From Aegilops tauschii subsp. strangulata (Eukaryota; Streptophyta; Magnoliopsida; Poales; Poaceae): DNA of 64,000 nucleotides. Both the position numbers and the translations under genes were made by a program. Where the stretch lies: positions 325,465,294-325,529,293 of the forward strand of contig NC_053037.3 in assembly GCF_002575655.3 (NCBI RefSeq). The letters run 5' to 3'. Shown here in pieces: positions 53,542-64,000 of the stretch. How positions within the stretch are numbered: position 1 is the stretch's first letter; every line of letters begins with the position of its first letter. The notes under the pieces were generated by a model. The model was not told the DNA's origin. It saw nothing but the letters and a program-made list of their open reading frames with translations, and searched no databases.

Positions 53542-56500
53542 ATTGAACTCATCATGCCTAGCTAAAAAGGCATTAAAGAAAAGCGCTTGTTGGGAGACAA
53601 CCCAATATTTACGCCTTCTGTTTTGAGTGTTCACATGATTATGCTACTGTATTGATCATGTTTTATAGCTTTTGTTTCAATAAAGTGCCAAGTAAAGCCT
53701 TTGGGATAGTGTGGATGATAGTTGACTTGATTCTGTGCAAAAACAGAAAACATTTGCTTCCAGTCACATAATTGTTTAAACTCACTGGAGCATGATAAAA
53801 TTCTGATTTTTTACACATTATTGATATACAAATTTCGTACATTGTCCTAATTATTCAGAATTGTTGGAGTAACAGAAGTATGGTTAATGTTCACACCATT
53901 CCGGACTGTTATGTTTTTTACAGATTCTGTTTTCAATGCATTGTTTGCTTGTTTTCTAGTTTCTATGACTTATATTGCTCAGTATAATTGTAGAAATGAT
54001 ATGGTACAGTAGGCATTGTGTGAGAAAATTATGAATCTTATCTTGACAGTACCAAAGTGAATGATTTGTCTTTATCATACCATCCCATCTCATGAAGTTC
54101 CGTTAAGTTTTATGTGATTGAAGTTTTCAAGTTTTGGGTGAAATATCGATATGAGGAGAATAAGGAGTGGCAAGACCCTAAGATTGGGGATGCCCAAGGC
54201 ACCCCAAGGTAATATTCAAGGAATACCCAAGCAACTATGCTTGGGATGCCTTGGAAGGCATCCCCTCTTTCGTCTTCAATATTATCGGTAACCTTACTTG
54301 GAGCTATATTTTTATTGGTCACATGATATGAGTTTTTCTTGGAGCGTTATTTCCTTTTATTAGGATTTTCTTGGTGTTATTTAATGTAATGTTTGGCATC
54401 CTTTAGTTCAATAAAAATGTCAAGTATAGCCTTTACCATGCTTCTTTTGCAAGACCATATGTTGCTATTTTGAAAACAGAAAGTTTTCTATCATTGTCTG
54501 AATTGTTAAAAAATGTCAGAACGTGATAAAATATTCAAATGTTTACGCAGTATGCTATGATAAATTTTATACAGTGTGGTAATTTTTTAGAATTTTTGGA
54601 GTTGTAGAACTATGAATTTTCTTGCATTACTTACACAATGTTCTGTTTAGACAGATTGTTGTTATGTTTGCATATGTTTGCTTGTTTAATGATTCTATTT
54701 GAGGACAGGAGTGTTAAATATGCAGAGGAATTTAGTACGCAATGTTAAATAATAATTTTTAGTGATTTGCTACATCAGAGAATGATAAGGTTTTGCATTG
54801 ATTTATACTAACTTATCTCACGAGTTCTTGTTGAGTTTTGTGTGGATGAAGTTTTAAGAATTAGGGAAACCGTGGTATGAAAGGAATTAAGGAGACACAA
54901 GAGCTGAGCTTTGGGGATGCCCAAGGCATCCCTAGTTAATATTTCAAGAAGTCTGAAGCATCTAAGCTTGGGGATGCCACTGTTGGCATCCCACCTTTCT
55001 TCTTCAACAATGATCGGTCAGTTTCGGTTGGGCCTAAGTTTTTTTCTTCTTCACATGATATGTGCTATCCTTGGAGTGCCATTTTATTTTGTTTTGATTG
55101 CTGTTTGAATTAAAGACTTAAGATCTGAAATTCTTGAATGAGAGAGAGTCTTCACATAGCTACTTAATTATTTGATACTCATTGATCTTCACTTATATCT
55201 TTTTGGAGTAGTTTGTTAGTTGCAAGAGGGATATAGTAGAAACTTTCATATTAAGTGCATTGAATACTATGAGAAGTTTGATTACTTATGATTTTTTTGA
55301 GATATAAAGATGGTGATATTAGAGTCATGCTAGTGAGTAATTGTGGATTGGTAGAAATACTTGCGTTATAGTTTGTGATTCCCGTAGCATGCACGTATGG
55401 TGAACCGTTATGTGATGAAGTCGGAGCATGATTTATTTATTGTTTGTCTTCCTTATGAGCGGTGGTCGGGGACGAGCGATGGTATTTTCCTACCAATCTG
55501 TCCCCCTAGGAGCATGCGTGTAGTACTTTGTTTCGATAGCTAATAATTTTTTGCAATACGTACGTGAGTTCTTATGACTAATGTTGAGTCCATGGATTAT
55601 ACGCACTCTCACCCTTCCACCATATCCTCTCTAGTACCGCGCAAATTTCGCTGGTGCATTACACCCCCCATATACCTTCCTCAAAACAGCCACCATACCT
55701 ACTTATTATGGCATTTCCATAGCCTTTCCGAGATATACTGCCATGCAACTTTCACCATTCCGTTTATTATGACACGTACCATCATTGTCATATTGCTTTG
55801 CATGATCATGTAGTTGTCATACTGTTTTTGTGTGTTCACATGATTATGCTACTGTAGAAACTTTCATATTAAGTGCATTGAATACTATGAGAAGTTTGAT
55901 TACTTATGATTTTTTTGAGATATAAAGATGGTGATATTAGAGTCATGCTAGTGAGTAATTGTGGATTGGTAGAAATACTTGCGTTATAGTTTGTGATTCC
56001 CGTAGCATGCACGTATGGTGAACCGTTATGTGATGAAGTCGGAGCATGATTTATTTATTGTTTGTCTTCCTTATGAGCGGTGGTCGGGGACGGGCGATGG
56101 TATTTTCCTACCAATCTGTCCCCCTAGGAGCATGCGTGTAGTACTTTGTTTCGATAGCTAATAATTTTTTGCAATACGTATGTGAGTTCTTATGACTAAT
56201 GTTGACTCCATGGATTATACGCACTCTCACCCTTCCACCATATCCTCTCTAGTACCGCGCAAATTTCGCTGGTGCATTACACCCCCCATATACCTTCCTC
56301 AAAACAGCCACCATACCTACTTATTATGGCATTTCCATAGCCTTTCCGAGATATACTGCCATGCAACTTTCACCATTCCGTTTATTATGACACGTACCAT
56401 CATTGTCATATTGCTTTGCATGATCATGTAGTTGTCATACTGTTTTTGTGTGTTCACATGATTATGCTACTGTAGTAATCAGGTTTTATAGCTTTTGTTT

Positions 56501-59500
56501 CAATAAAGTGCCAAGTAAAGCCTTTGGGGGTAGTGTGGATGATAGTTGACTTGATTCTGTGGAAAAACACAAACATTTGCTTCCAGTCACAGAATTGTTT
56601 AAATTCACTAGAGCGTGATAAAATTCTGATTTTTTACACATTATTGATATACAAACTGCCTATGTTGTCATAATTTTTCAGTATTTTTGGAGTAACAGAA
56701 GTATGGTTAATGTTCAGACCATTTCAGACTATTCTGTTTTTGACAGATTCTGTTTTTAATGCATAGTTTGCTTGTTTTCTAGATTCTATGGCTTATATTC
56801 CTCAATATAAATTGTAGAAATGATATGGTACAGTAGTCATTGTGTGAGAAAAACTATGAATCTTATCTTGGCAGTACTAAAGTGAATGATTTGTCTTTAT
56901 CATACTAACCCATCTCACGAAGTTCCGTTAAGTTTTATGTGATTGAAGTTTTCAATTTTTGGGTGAGATATCAATATGAGGAGAATAAGGAGTGGCAAGA
57001 CCCTAAGCTTGGGGATGCCCAAGGCACCCCAAGGTAATATTCAAGGAATACCCAAGCAACTACGCTTGGGGATGCCCCGAAAGGCATCCCCTCTTTCGTC
57101 TTCAAAATTATTGGTAACCTTACTTGGAGCTATATTGTTATTTGTCACATGATATGAGTTTTGCTTGGAGAGTCATTTCTTTTATGAGGATTTGCTTGCT
57201 GTTATTTAGAGTAATGTTTTGTATCCTTTAGTTCAATAAAAATGTCAAGTATAGCCTTTGCCATGCTTATTTTGCAAGCCCATATGTTGCTGTTTTGAAA
57301 ACAGAAAGTTTTCTATCATTGCCTGAATTGTTAAAATATGTCAGAACGTGATAAAATCTTGAACTGTTTATGCAGTATGATATGATAAATTTTTACTGTG
57401 TGGTAATTTTTCTGAATTTTTGGAGTTATAGAAGTATGAATTTTCTTGCATTATTTACAGACTGTCCAGTTTAGACAGATTGCTGTTATGTTTGCATTGT
57501 TTGCATATGTTTGCTTGTTTAATGATTCTAATTGAGGATAGGAGTATTAAATATGCAGAGAAATTTAGTATGTAATGTTAAATAATAGTTTTTTAGTGAT
57601 TTGCTACACTAGAGAATGATGAGGTTTTGCATTGATTTATACTAACTTATCTCACGAGTTCTTGTTGAGTTTTGTGTGGATGAAGTTTTTAAGAATTAGG
57701 GAAACCGTGGTATGTAAAGAATTAAGGAGACACAAGAGCTCAAGCTTGGGGATGCCCAAGGCATCCCTAGTTAATATTTCAAGAAGTCTCAAGCATCTAA
57801 GGTTGGGGATGCCCCGGTTGGCATCCAACCTTTCTTCTTCAACAATGATCGGTCAGTTTTGGTTGAGCCTAAGTTTTTGCTTCTTCACATGATATGTGCT
57901 ATCCTTGGAATGTCATTTTATTTTGTTTTGCTTGCTGTTTGAATAAAATACTTAAGATCTGAAATTATTAAATGAGAGAGTCTTCACATAGCTACTTAAT
58001 TATTTGACTACTCATCGATCTTCACTTCTATCTTTTTGGAGTAGTTTGTCACTTGCTCTCATGCTTCACTTACATCTTTTGAGAGTCTTATAAAAAACAT
58101 GGTAACATGCATATGTTATGAAATTGGTCCCAATATGATGGGCATTTGAGAGAGATATAATAAAAACTTTCATATTAAGTGCATTGAATACTATGAGAAG
58201 TTTGATTCCTTATGATTGTTTTGAGATATAAAGATGGTGATATTAGAGTCATACTAGTGAGTAATTGTGGATTGGTAGAAATACTTGTGTTAAAGTTTGT
58301 GATTCCCGTAGCATGCACGTATGGTGAACCGTTATGTGATGAAGTCGGAGCATGATTTATTTATTGATTGTCTTCCTTATGAGTGGCGGTCAGGGACGAG
58401 CGATGGTCTTTTCTTGCCAATCTGTCCGCCTAGGAGCATGCGTGTAGTATTTTGTTTCGATAGCTAATAGACTTTTGCAATAAGTATGTGAGTTCTTTAT
58501 GACTTATGTTGAGTCCATGGATTATAAGCACTCTCACCCTTCCACCATTGCTAGCCTCTCTAGTACTGTGCAACTTTTGCCAATGCATTACACCCACCAT
58601 TTACCTTCCTCGTAACAGCCACCATACCTACCTATTGTGGCATTTCCCTAGCCATTCTGAGATATATTGCCATGCAACTTCCACCTTTCCGTTTATTATG
58701 ACACGGTTCATCATTGTCATATTGCTTTGCATGATCATGTAGTTGGCATTGTATCTGTGGCAAAGCCACCACTCATATTTTTATACATGTCACTCTTGAG
58801 TCATTGCACATCCCGGTACACAGCCGGAGGCATTCATATAGAGTCATATATTTGTTCTAGTATCGAGTTGTAATTCTTCAGTTGTATAGTAAATAAAAGT
58901 GTGATGATCATCATTATTAGAGTATTGTCCCATGTGAGGAAAGGATGATGGAGACTATGATTCCCCCACAAGTCGGGATGAGACTCTGGATGAAAAATAA
59001 AAAAAGAAAGGAAAAAAAGAGAAAAAAGAGGCCAAATAGCCCAAAATAAAAGAATGAGAGAAAAGAGAGAAGGGGCAATGCTACTATCCTTTTTCCTCAC
59101 TTGTACTTCAAAGTAGCACCATGATCTTCTTGATAGAGAGTCTCCTATTTTATCACTTTCATATACTAGTGGGAAATTTTCATTATAGAACTTGGATTGT
59201 ATATTCCAATGACAGGCTTCCTCAAATTGCACTAGGTCTTCATGAGCAAGCGAGTTGGATGCACACCCACTTAGTTTCTTTTTGAGCTTTCATACACTTA
59301 TAGCTCTAGTGCATCCGTTGCATGGCAATCCCTACTCACTCACATTGATATGTATTGATGGGCATCTCCATAGCCCGTTGATACGCCTAGTTGATGTGAG
59401 ACTATCTCCTTCCTTTTGTGTTCTCCACAACCACCATATTCTATTCCACCCATAGTGCTATATCCATGGCTCACGCTCATGTATTGCGTGAAAGTTGAAA

Positions 59501-59832
59501 AAGTTTGAGAACATCAAAAGTATGAAACAATTTATTGGCTTGTCATCGGGGTTGTGCATGATTTAATAGTTTGTGTGATGAAGATGGAGCATAGCCAAAC
59601 TATATGGTTTTCTAGGGATAACTTTCTTTGGCCATGTTATTTGGAGAAGACATGATTGCTTTATTAGTATGCTCGAAGTATTATTGTTTTTATGTCAATA
59701 TTAATCTTTTGTTTTGAATCTTATGGATTTGAATATTCTTGCTACAATAAAGAAGGATAAATATGTTAGGTAGCATTCCACATCAAAAATTCTGTTTTTA
59801 TCATTTACCTTCTCGAGGACGAGCAGGAATTA
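53542..59832 (+). other. non-coding 3' internal region of the second Athila-like copy, with tandem duplications
   Basis: Homologous to 18010-21551 but about 2.8 kb longer because two segments are duplicated. In order: block S (53542 to about 55225), block T (about 55226-55815), T again (about 55855-56434), S again (about 56450-58140), T (about 58150-58750), then the unique 3' end. Hairpins on GGGGATGCC recur (about 54183, 54243, 54913, 54965, 57003, 57063, 57741, 57805). No reading frame of value. Frames starting at 55574 and 56192 are identical only because of the duplication. Confidence 0.75.
55237..56472 (+). repeat. 618-bp tandem duplication
   Basis: 55237-55854 and 55855-56472 are nearly identical, with only a few substitutions noticed. 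Each ends with CACATGATTATGCTACTGTA, which also occurs at the start of block S (about 53630-53652), so the junction was probably created by recombination at this word. Confidence 0.88.
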
Positions 59833-59846
59833 AGCTTGGGGATGCT
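59833..59846 (+). other. polypurine tract before LTR4
   Basis: AGCTTGGGGATGCT directly before TGATACG. Confidence 0.75.
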
Positions 59847-60342
59847 TGATACGTCTCCAACGTATCTATAATTTTTAATTGTTCCATGATATTATATTAT
59901 CCGTTTTGGATATTTTATATGCATTAATATGCTATTTTATATTATTTTTGGGACTAACCTATTAACCCATAGCCCGTTCCGGCACCCCATATGAGGAAAG
60001 GATGATGGAGACTATGATTCCCCCACAAGTCGGGATGAGACTCCGGACGAAAAATAAAAAAAGTGAAAAGAAAAAAAGAAAAAAAAGAAAAAGAAAAAGA
60101 AAAAGAAAAAGAAAAAGAAAAAAGAGAGGCCAAAGAGCCCAAAACAAAAAATGAGAGGAAAGAGAGAAGGGGCAATGCTACTATCCTTTTACCACACTTG
60201 TGCTTCAAAGTAGCACCATGATCTTCATAATAGAGAGTCTCCTATTGCATTGATAAATATGTTGGGTAGCATTTCACATCAAAAATTCTATTTTTATCAT
60301 TTACCTACTCGAGGACGAAGAGGAATTAAGCTTGGGGATGCT
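59847..60342 (+). mobile_element. LTR4 fragment fused to a second copy of the element's 3' end
   Basis: TGATACGTCTCCAACGTATC starts at 59847. After about 125 bp (..CTATTAACCC) it jumps to a short LTR segment (AGCCCGTTCCGGCACCCC) and then, at about 59987, back into internal sequence equivalent to 58932 (ATGAGGAAAGGATGATGG). A further deletion near 60245 brings it to a second polypurine tract (60328-60342) and LTR5. It is therefore a deletion- and duplication-scarred junction, not a normal LTR. Confidence 0.75.
60055..60126 (+). repeat. purine tract with (GAAAAA)n
   Basis: A nearly pure A/G run with several AAAAAG units. It is the expanded form of the purine tract seen at 20690-20760, 31255-31330 and 58990-59060. 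Confidence 0.9.
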
Positions 60343-61384
60343 TGATACGCATCCAACGTATCTATAATTTTTTATTGTTCCATGCTATCATATTATCTGT
60401 TTTGGATGTTTTATATGAATTAATATGCTTTTTATATTATGTTTGGGACTAACTTATTAACCCAGAGCCCAGTGCCAGTTTCTGTTTTTTCCTTGTTTTT
60501 GAGTTTTACAGAAAAGGAATATCAAATGGAGTCCAAACGAGCTGAAAATTTATGGTGATTTTTTATGGACCAGAAGAAGCCCATGGAGTATCAGAGATGG
60601 ACCAGAGGAGTCCCGAGGTAGCCACAAGGGTGGAGGGCCTGGCCCCCAGGGCACGCCCCCTGCCTTGCCGCTGCCCCGTGGACCCCCCCACTGACGTGAA
60701 ACCGACGCCAAAAATTCCTAGAAATCTCGGAACCTCCAGAAATAAACCTAGATCGGGAATTCTGCGGCCGCAAGCCTCTGTAGCCACGAAAACCCAATCG
60801 GGATCCTGTTCTGGCACCCTGCCGGAGGGGGAAACCATCACCGGTGGCCATCTTCATCATCCCGGCGGTCTCCATGACGAGGAGGGAGTAGTTCACCCAC
60901 GGGGTTGAGGGTATGTACCAGTTGCTATGTGTTTGATCTCTCTCTCTCTCTCGTGTTCTTGATTTGACATGATGTTGATGTACCACGAGCTTTGCTATTA
61001 TAGTTGAATCATATGGTGTTTCTCCCCTCTATCTTCTTGTGATGAATTGAGTTTTACCTTTGAGGTTTCACTATTATCGGATTGAATACTTTTATGGATT
61101 TGAGAACACTTGATGTATGTCTTGCGTGGGATACCCGTGGTGACAATGGGGTGTTCTATTGACACACTTGATGTATGTTTTGGCACTCAACTCGCGGATT
61201 CCCGAGGTGACATTGGGGTAATCTATGCATAGGGGTTGATGCACGTTTTCGTCCTTGTTTCTCCAATAGGAATCTTGGGGCACTATTTGTGGTTCTTTGT
61301 GTTGGATTGAATATTATGAATCTGAAGTTGTTTGATGCATATCGTATAATTTACCCATGGATACTTGTGGTGACATTGGAGTAT
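60343..61384 (+). mobile_element. LTR5, mosaic type, cut by the insertion at 61385
   Basis: It starts TGATACGCATCCAACGTATC. The first 200 bp or so resemble the gag-only element's LTR (TGTTTGGGACTAACTTATTAAC), while from about 60540 on it matches LTR1-3 (TTTTTTATGGACCAGAAGAA and later the CT tract). It breaks after GACATTGGAGTAT, where LTR2 continues with CTTGGTGACATTAG. Confidence 0.85.
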
Positions 61385-62538
61385 TGATACGTCTCCAACG
61401 TATCTATAATTTTTGATCGTTCCATGCTATTATATTATCTGTTTTGGATGTTTAATGTTCTTTAATATGCTCTTTTATATTATTTTTGGGACTAACCTAT
61501 TAACCGGAGGCCCAGCGCGAGTTGCTATTTTTTGCCTATTTCAGTGTTTCGCAGAAAAGGAATATCAAACGGAATCCAATCGGAACGAAACCTTCGCGAG
61601 GATCTTTCTTGGAACAAACGCAATCCAGGAGACTTGGAGTGGAAGTCAGAGACGCAACGAGGTGGACATGAGGCAGGAGGGCGCGCCTAGGGGGGTAGGC
61701 ATGCCCCCACCCTCGTGGGCCCCTCATAGCTCGACTGACCTACTTCTTTCACCTATATATACTCTTATACCCTGAAAACATCTAGGAGAGCCACAAAACC
61801 ACTTTTCCACCCGTGAGATCCCATCTTGGGGCCTTTTCCGGTGATCTGCCGGAGGGGTATTCGATCACGGAGGGCTTCTACATCAACACCATAGCCTCTC
61901 CGATGATGTGTGAGTAGTTTACCTCAGACCTTTGGGTCCATAGTTATTAGCTAGATGGCTTCTTCTCTCTCTTTGGTTCTCAATACAAAGTTCTCCTTGA
62001 TGTTCTTGGAGATCTATTCGATGTAATACTTTTTGCGATGTGTTTGCCGAGATCCGATGAATTGTGGGTTTATGATAAAGATTATCTATGAAAAATATTT
62101 GGTTCTTCTCTGAATTCTTATATGCATGATTTGATATCTTTGCAAGTCTCTTCGAATTATCGGTTTACTTTGGCCTACTAGATTGATCTTTCTTGCAATG
62201 GGAGAAGTGCTTAGCTTTGGGTTCAATCTTGCGGTGTCTTTTCCCGGTGACAATAGGGGCAGCAAGGCACGTATTGTATTGTTGCCATCGAGGATAAAAA
62301 GATGGGGTTTATATCATATTGCTTGAGTTTATCCCTCTACATCTTGTCATCTTGCCTAATGCGTTACTATGTTCTTATGAACTTAATACTCTAGATGCAT
62401 GCTGGATAGCGGTCGATGTGTGGAGTAATAGTAGTAGATGCAGAATCGTTTCGGTCTACTTGACACGGACGTGATGCCTATATTCATGATCATGCCTAGA
62501 TATTCTCATAACTATGCGCTTTTCTATCAATTGCTCGG
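61385..62538 (+). mobile_element. LTR6, same type as the gag-only element, cut at 62539
   Basis: It starts TGATACGTCTCC and follows the LTR of 26940-28513 throughout (TATATATAC near 61755, CGGAGGGCTTCTACATCAAC), but breaks after CTATCAATTGCTC. It is inserted in LTR5; the left flanking 5 bp are AGTAT. Confidence 0.88.
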
Positions 62539-63113
62539 TGATACGTCTCCAACGTATCTATAATTTTTGATTGTTCCATGCTATTATATTTTCAATCGTG
62601 GATGTTTTATATGCATTTATTTTCTATTTTATATGATTTTTGGGACTAACCTATTAACCTAGAGCCCAGTGCCAGTTTTTGTTTTTTCCTTGTTTTTGAG
62701 TTTTACAGAAAAGGAATACCAAACGGAGTCCAATTGACGTGCCAATTTTTGATGATTTTTTATGGACCAAAAGAAGCCCTCGGAGTAAAAGAGTTGGTCC
62801 AGAAGAGTCCCGGGCTGCCCACGAGGGTGGGGGCGCGCCCCCTATCTCGTGGACCGCTCGGAGACCCCCCTGACGTGAGACCTAAGCCGAAAATTCCTAT
62901 AAATACAGAAACCTCCAGAAAGAAACCTAGATCGGGAGTTCCGCCGCCGCAAGCCTCTGTAGCCACCAAAAACCAATCGGGACCCTGTTCCGGCGCCCTG
63001 CCAGAAGGGGGGTCCCTCACCGGTGGCCATCTTCATCATCCTGGCACTCTCCATGACGAGGAGGGAGTAGTTCACCCTCGGGGCTGAGGGTATGTACCAG
63101 TAGCTATGTGTTT

Positions 63114-63150
<37 letters not shown>

Positions 63151-64000
63151 TTCTTGATTTGGCACGATCTTGATGTATCGCGAGCTTTGCTATTATAGTT
63201 GGATCTTATGATGTTTCTCCCCCTCTACTCTCTTGTAATGGATTGAGTTTTCCCTTTGAAGTTATCTTATCGGATTGAGTCTTTAAGGATTTGAGAACAC
63301 TTGATGTATGTCTTGCGTGGGATACCCGTGGTGACAATGGGGTATTCTATTAATTCACTTGATGTATGTTTTCGTGATCAACTTGCGGGTTCCGTGAACT
63401 TGGGAATCTATGCATAGGGGCTGGCACACATTTTCGTCTTGACTCTCCGGTAGAAACTTTGGGGCACTCTTTGAGGTTCTATGTGTTGGTTGAATAGATA
63501 AATCTGGGATTGTGTGATGCATATCGTATAATCATACCCACGGATACTTGAGGTGACATTGGAGTATCTAGGTGACATTAGGGTTTTGGTTGATTTGTGT
63601 CTTAAGGTGTTATTCTAGTACGAACTCTAGGATAGATTGAACGGAAAGAATAGCTTCGTGTTATTTTACTACGGACTCTTGAAAAGATGGATCAGAAAGG
63701 ATAACTTTGAGGTGGTTTCATACCCTACAATAATCTCTTCGTTTGTTCTCCGCTATTAGTGACTTTGGAGTGACTCTTTGTTGCATGTTGAGGGATAGTT
63801 ATATGATCCAATTATGTTATTATTGTTGAGAAAACTTGCACTAGTGAAAGTATGAACCCCAGGCCTTGTTTCCTAGCATTGCAATACCGTTTACGCTCAC
63901 TTTTACCACTTGCTACCTTGCTATTTTTATATTTTCAGATTACAAAAACCTATATCTACCATCCATATTGCACTTGTATCACCATCACTTCGCCGAACTA
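62539..64000 (+). mobile_element. LTR7, mosaic type, runs off the right edge
   Basis: It starts TGATACGTCTCC. Its first 200 bp are like LTR6 and the remainder like LTR1-3 (TATA-like CTATAAATA at 62898, (CT)n at 63115-63147, CTTGCACTAGTGAAAGTATG near 63835). It is inserted in LTR6; the left flanking 5 bp are CTCGG. The element body would be to the right of the window. Confidence 0.87.
63115..63147. repeat. (CT)n microsatellite in LTR7
   Basis: A CT run at the same LTR position as 16917-16955. Confidence 0.95.

Noticed and set aside
55574..56431. Two identical 79-residue ORFs
   Set aside because: Created by the 618-bp duplication of non-coding retrotransposon sequence; not conserved as protein in the copies at 20205 or 58506.
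59954..60208. Phe/Ser-rich membrane-protein-like ORF (minus), similar ones at 20596-20886 and 58834-59232
   Set aside because: Antisense of the purine tract before the PPT; poly-Phe comes from the A/G run.

Overview
The window is intergenic DNA from a large, TE-packed grass genome, almost certainly Triticeae (wheat, Aegilops or barley relatives). It contains an Angela/BARE/WIS-type Copia LTR, several LTRs that begin TGATACGTCTCCAACGTATC, and a gene-carrying CACTA transposon, all nested in one another. I see no ordinary host gene, tRNA, rRNA or CRISPR. Family names are recalled from memory and could not be searched. Boundaries rest on TG..CA ends, primer-binding sites (PBS) and target-site duplications (TSDs) read directly from the sequence.

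Layout. (1) 1-5017, minus strand: Ty3/gypsy element with protease and gag, an extra coiled-coil ORF, a PBS and a 2.7 kb 5' LTR. It is inserted into (2) an Angela-like Copia element, minus strand, 5018-14466, whose pol and gag are badly decayed. The Angela 5' LTR (9950-14466) is itself split by a solo LTR (10333-13108, TSD CTAGG) of the same gypsy family in the opposite orientation. Angela sits in the gag of (3) another Copia element, minus strand, 14467-16371. (4) From 16372 to the right edge runs a plus-strand, Athila-like (tRNA-Asp-type PBS) retrotransposon complex. It consists of a truncated LTR, an internal domain, then two LTRs joined by a 13-bp PBS stub, then a second internal domain.

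(5) A 27.7 kb CACTA transposon (25841-53538, TSD ATC) is inserted in that second internal domain. It holds two further retrotransposons: a 6.7 kb gag-only Athila-like element (26940-33654, TSD GCTCG) and an 11.2 kb Tat-clade gypsy element (39604-50832, TSD CGCCA). Without them the CACTA is about 9.7 kb. No transposase was recognised. It carries four damaged gene-like units (two interrupted by the retrotransposons), one of them a three-exon GRF-type zinc-finger gene, plus a roughly 504-bp tandem array. The Tat element carries, on its antisense strand, an ORF with the pattern of a plant B3 DNA-binding domain. (6) To the right of the CACTA the Athila-like internal domain resumes (53539-59846) with two nested tandem duplications, followed by a rearranged LTR and then by LTRs of further related elements, each inserted in the previous one (60343, 61385, 62539).

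The most interesting material is the antisense B3-like ORF, the CACTA gene cargo, the repeated hairpins that reuse the polypurine-tract sequence, and the recombinant LTR structures. Every coding sequence of appreciable length carries at least one stop, frameshift, truncation or start loss, except the short gag at 28718-29302 (open, but encoding only a truncated Gag).
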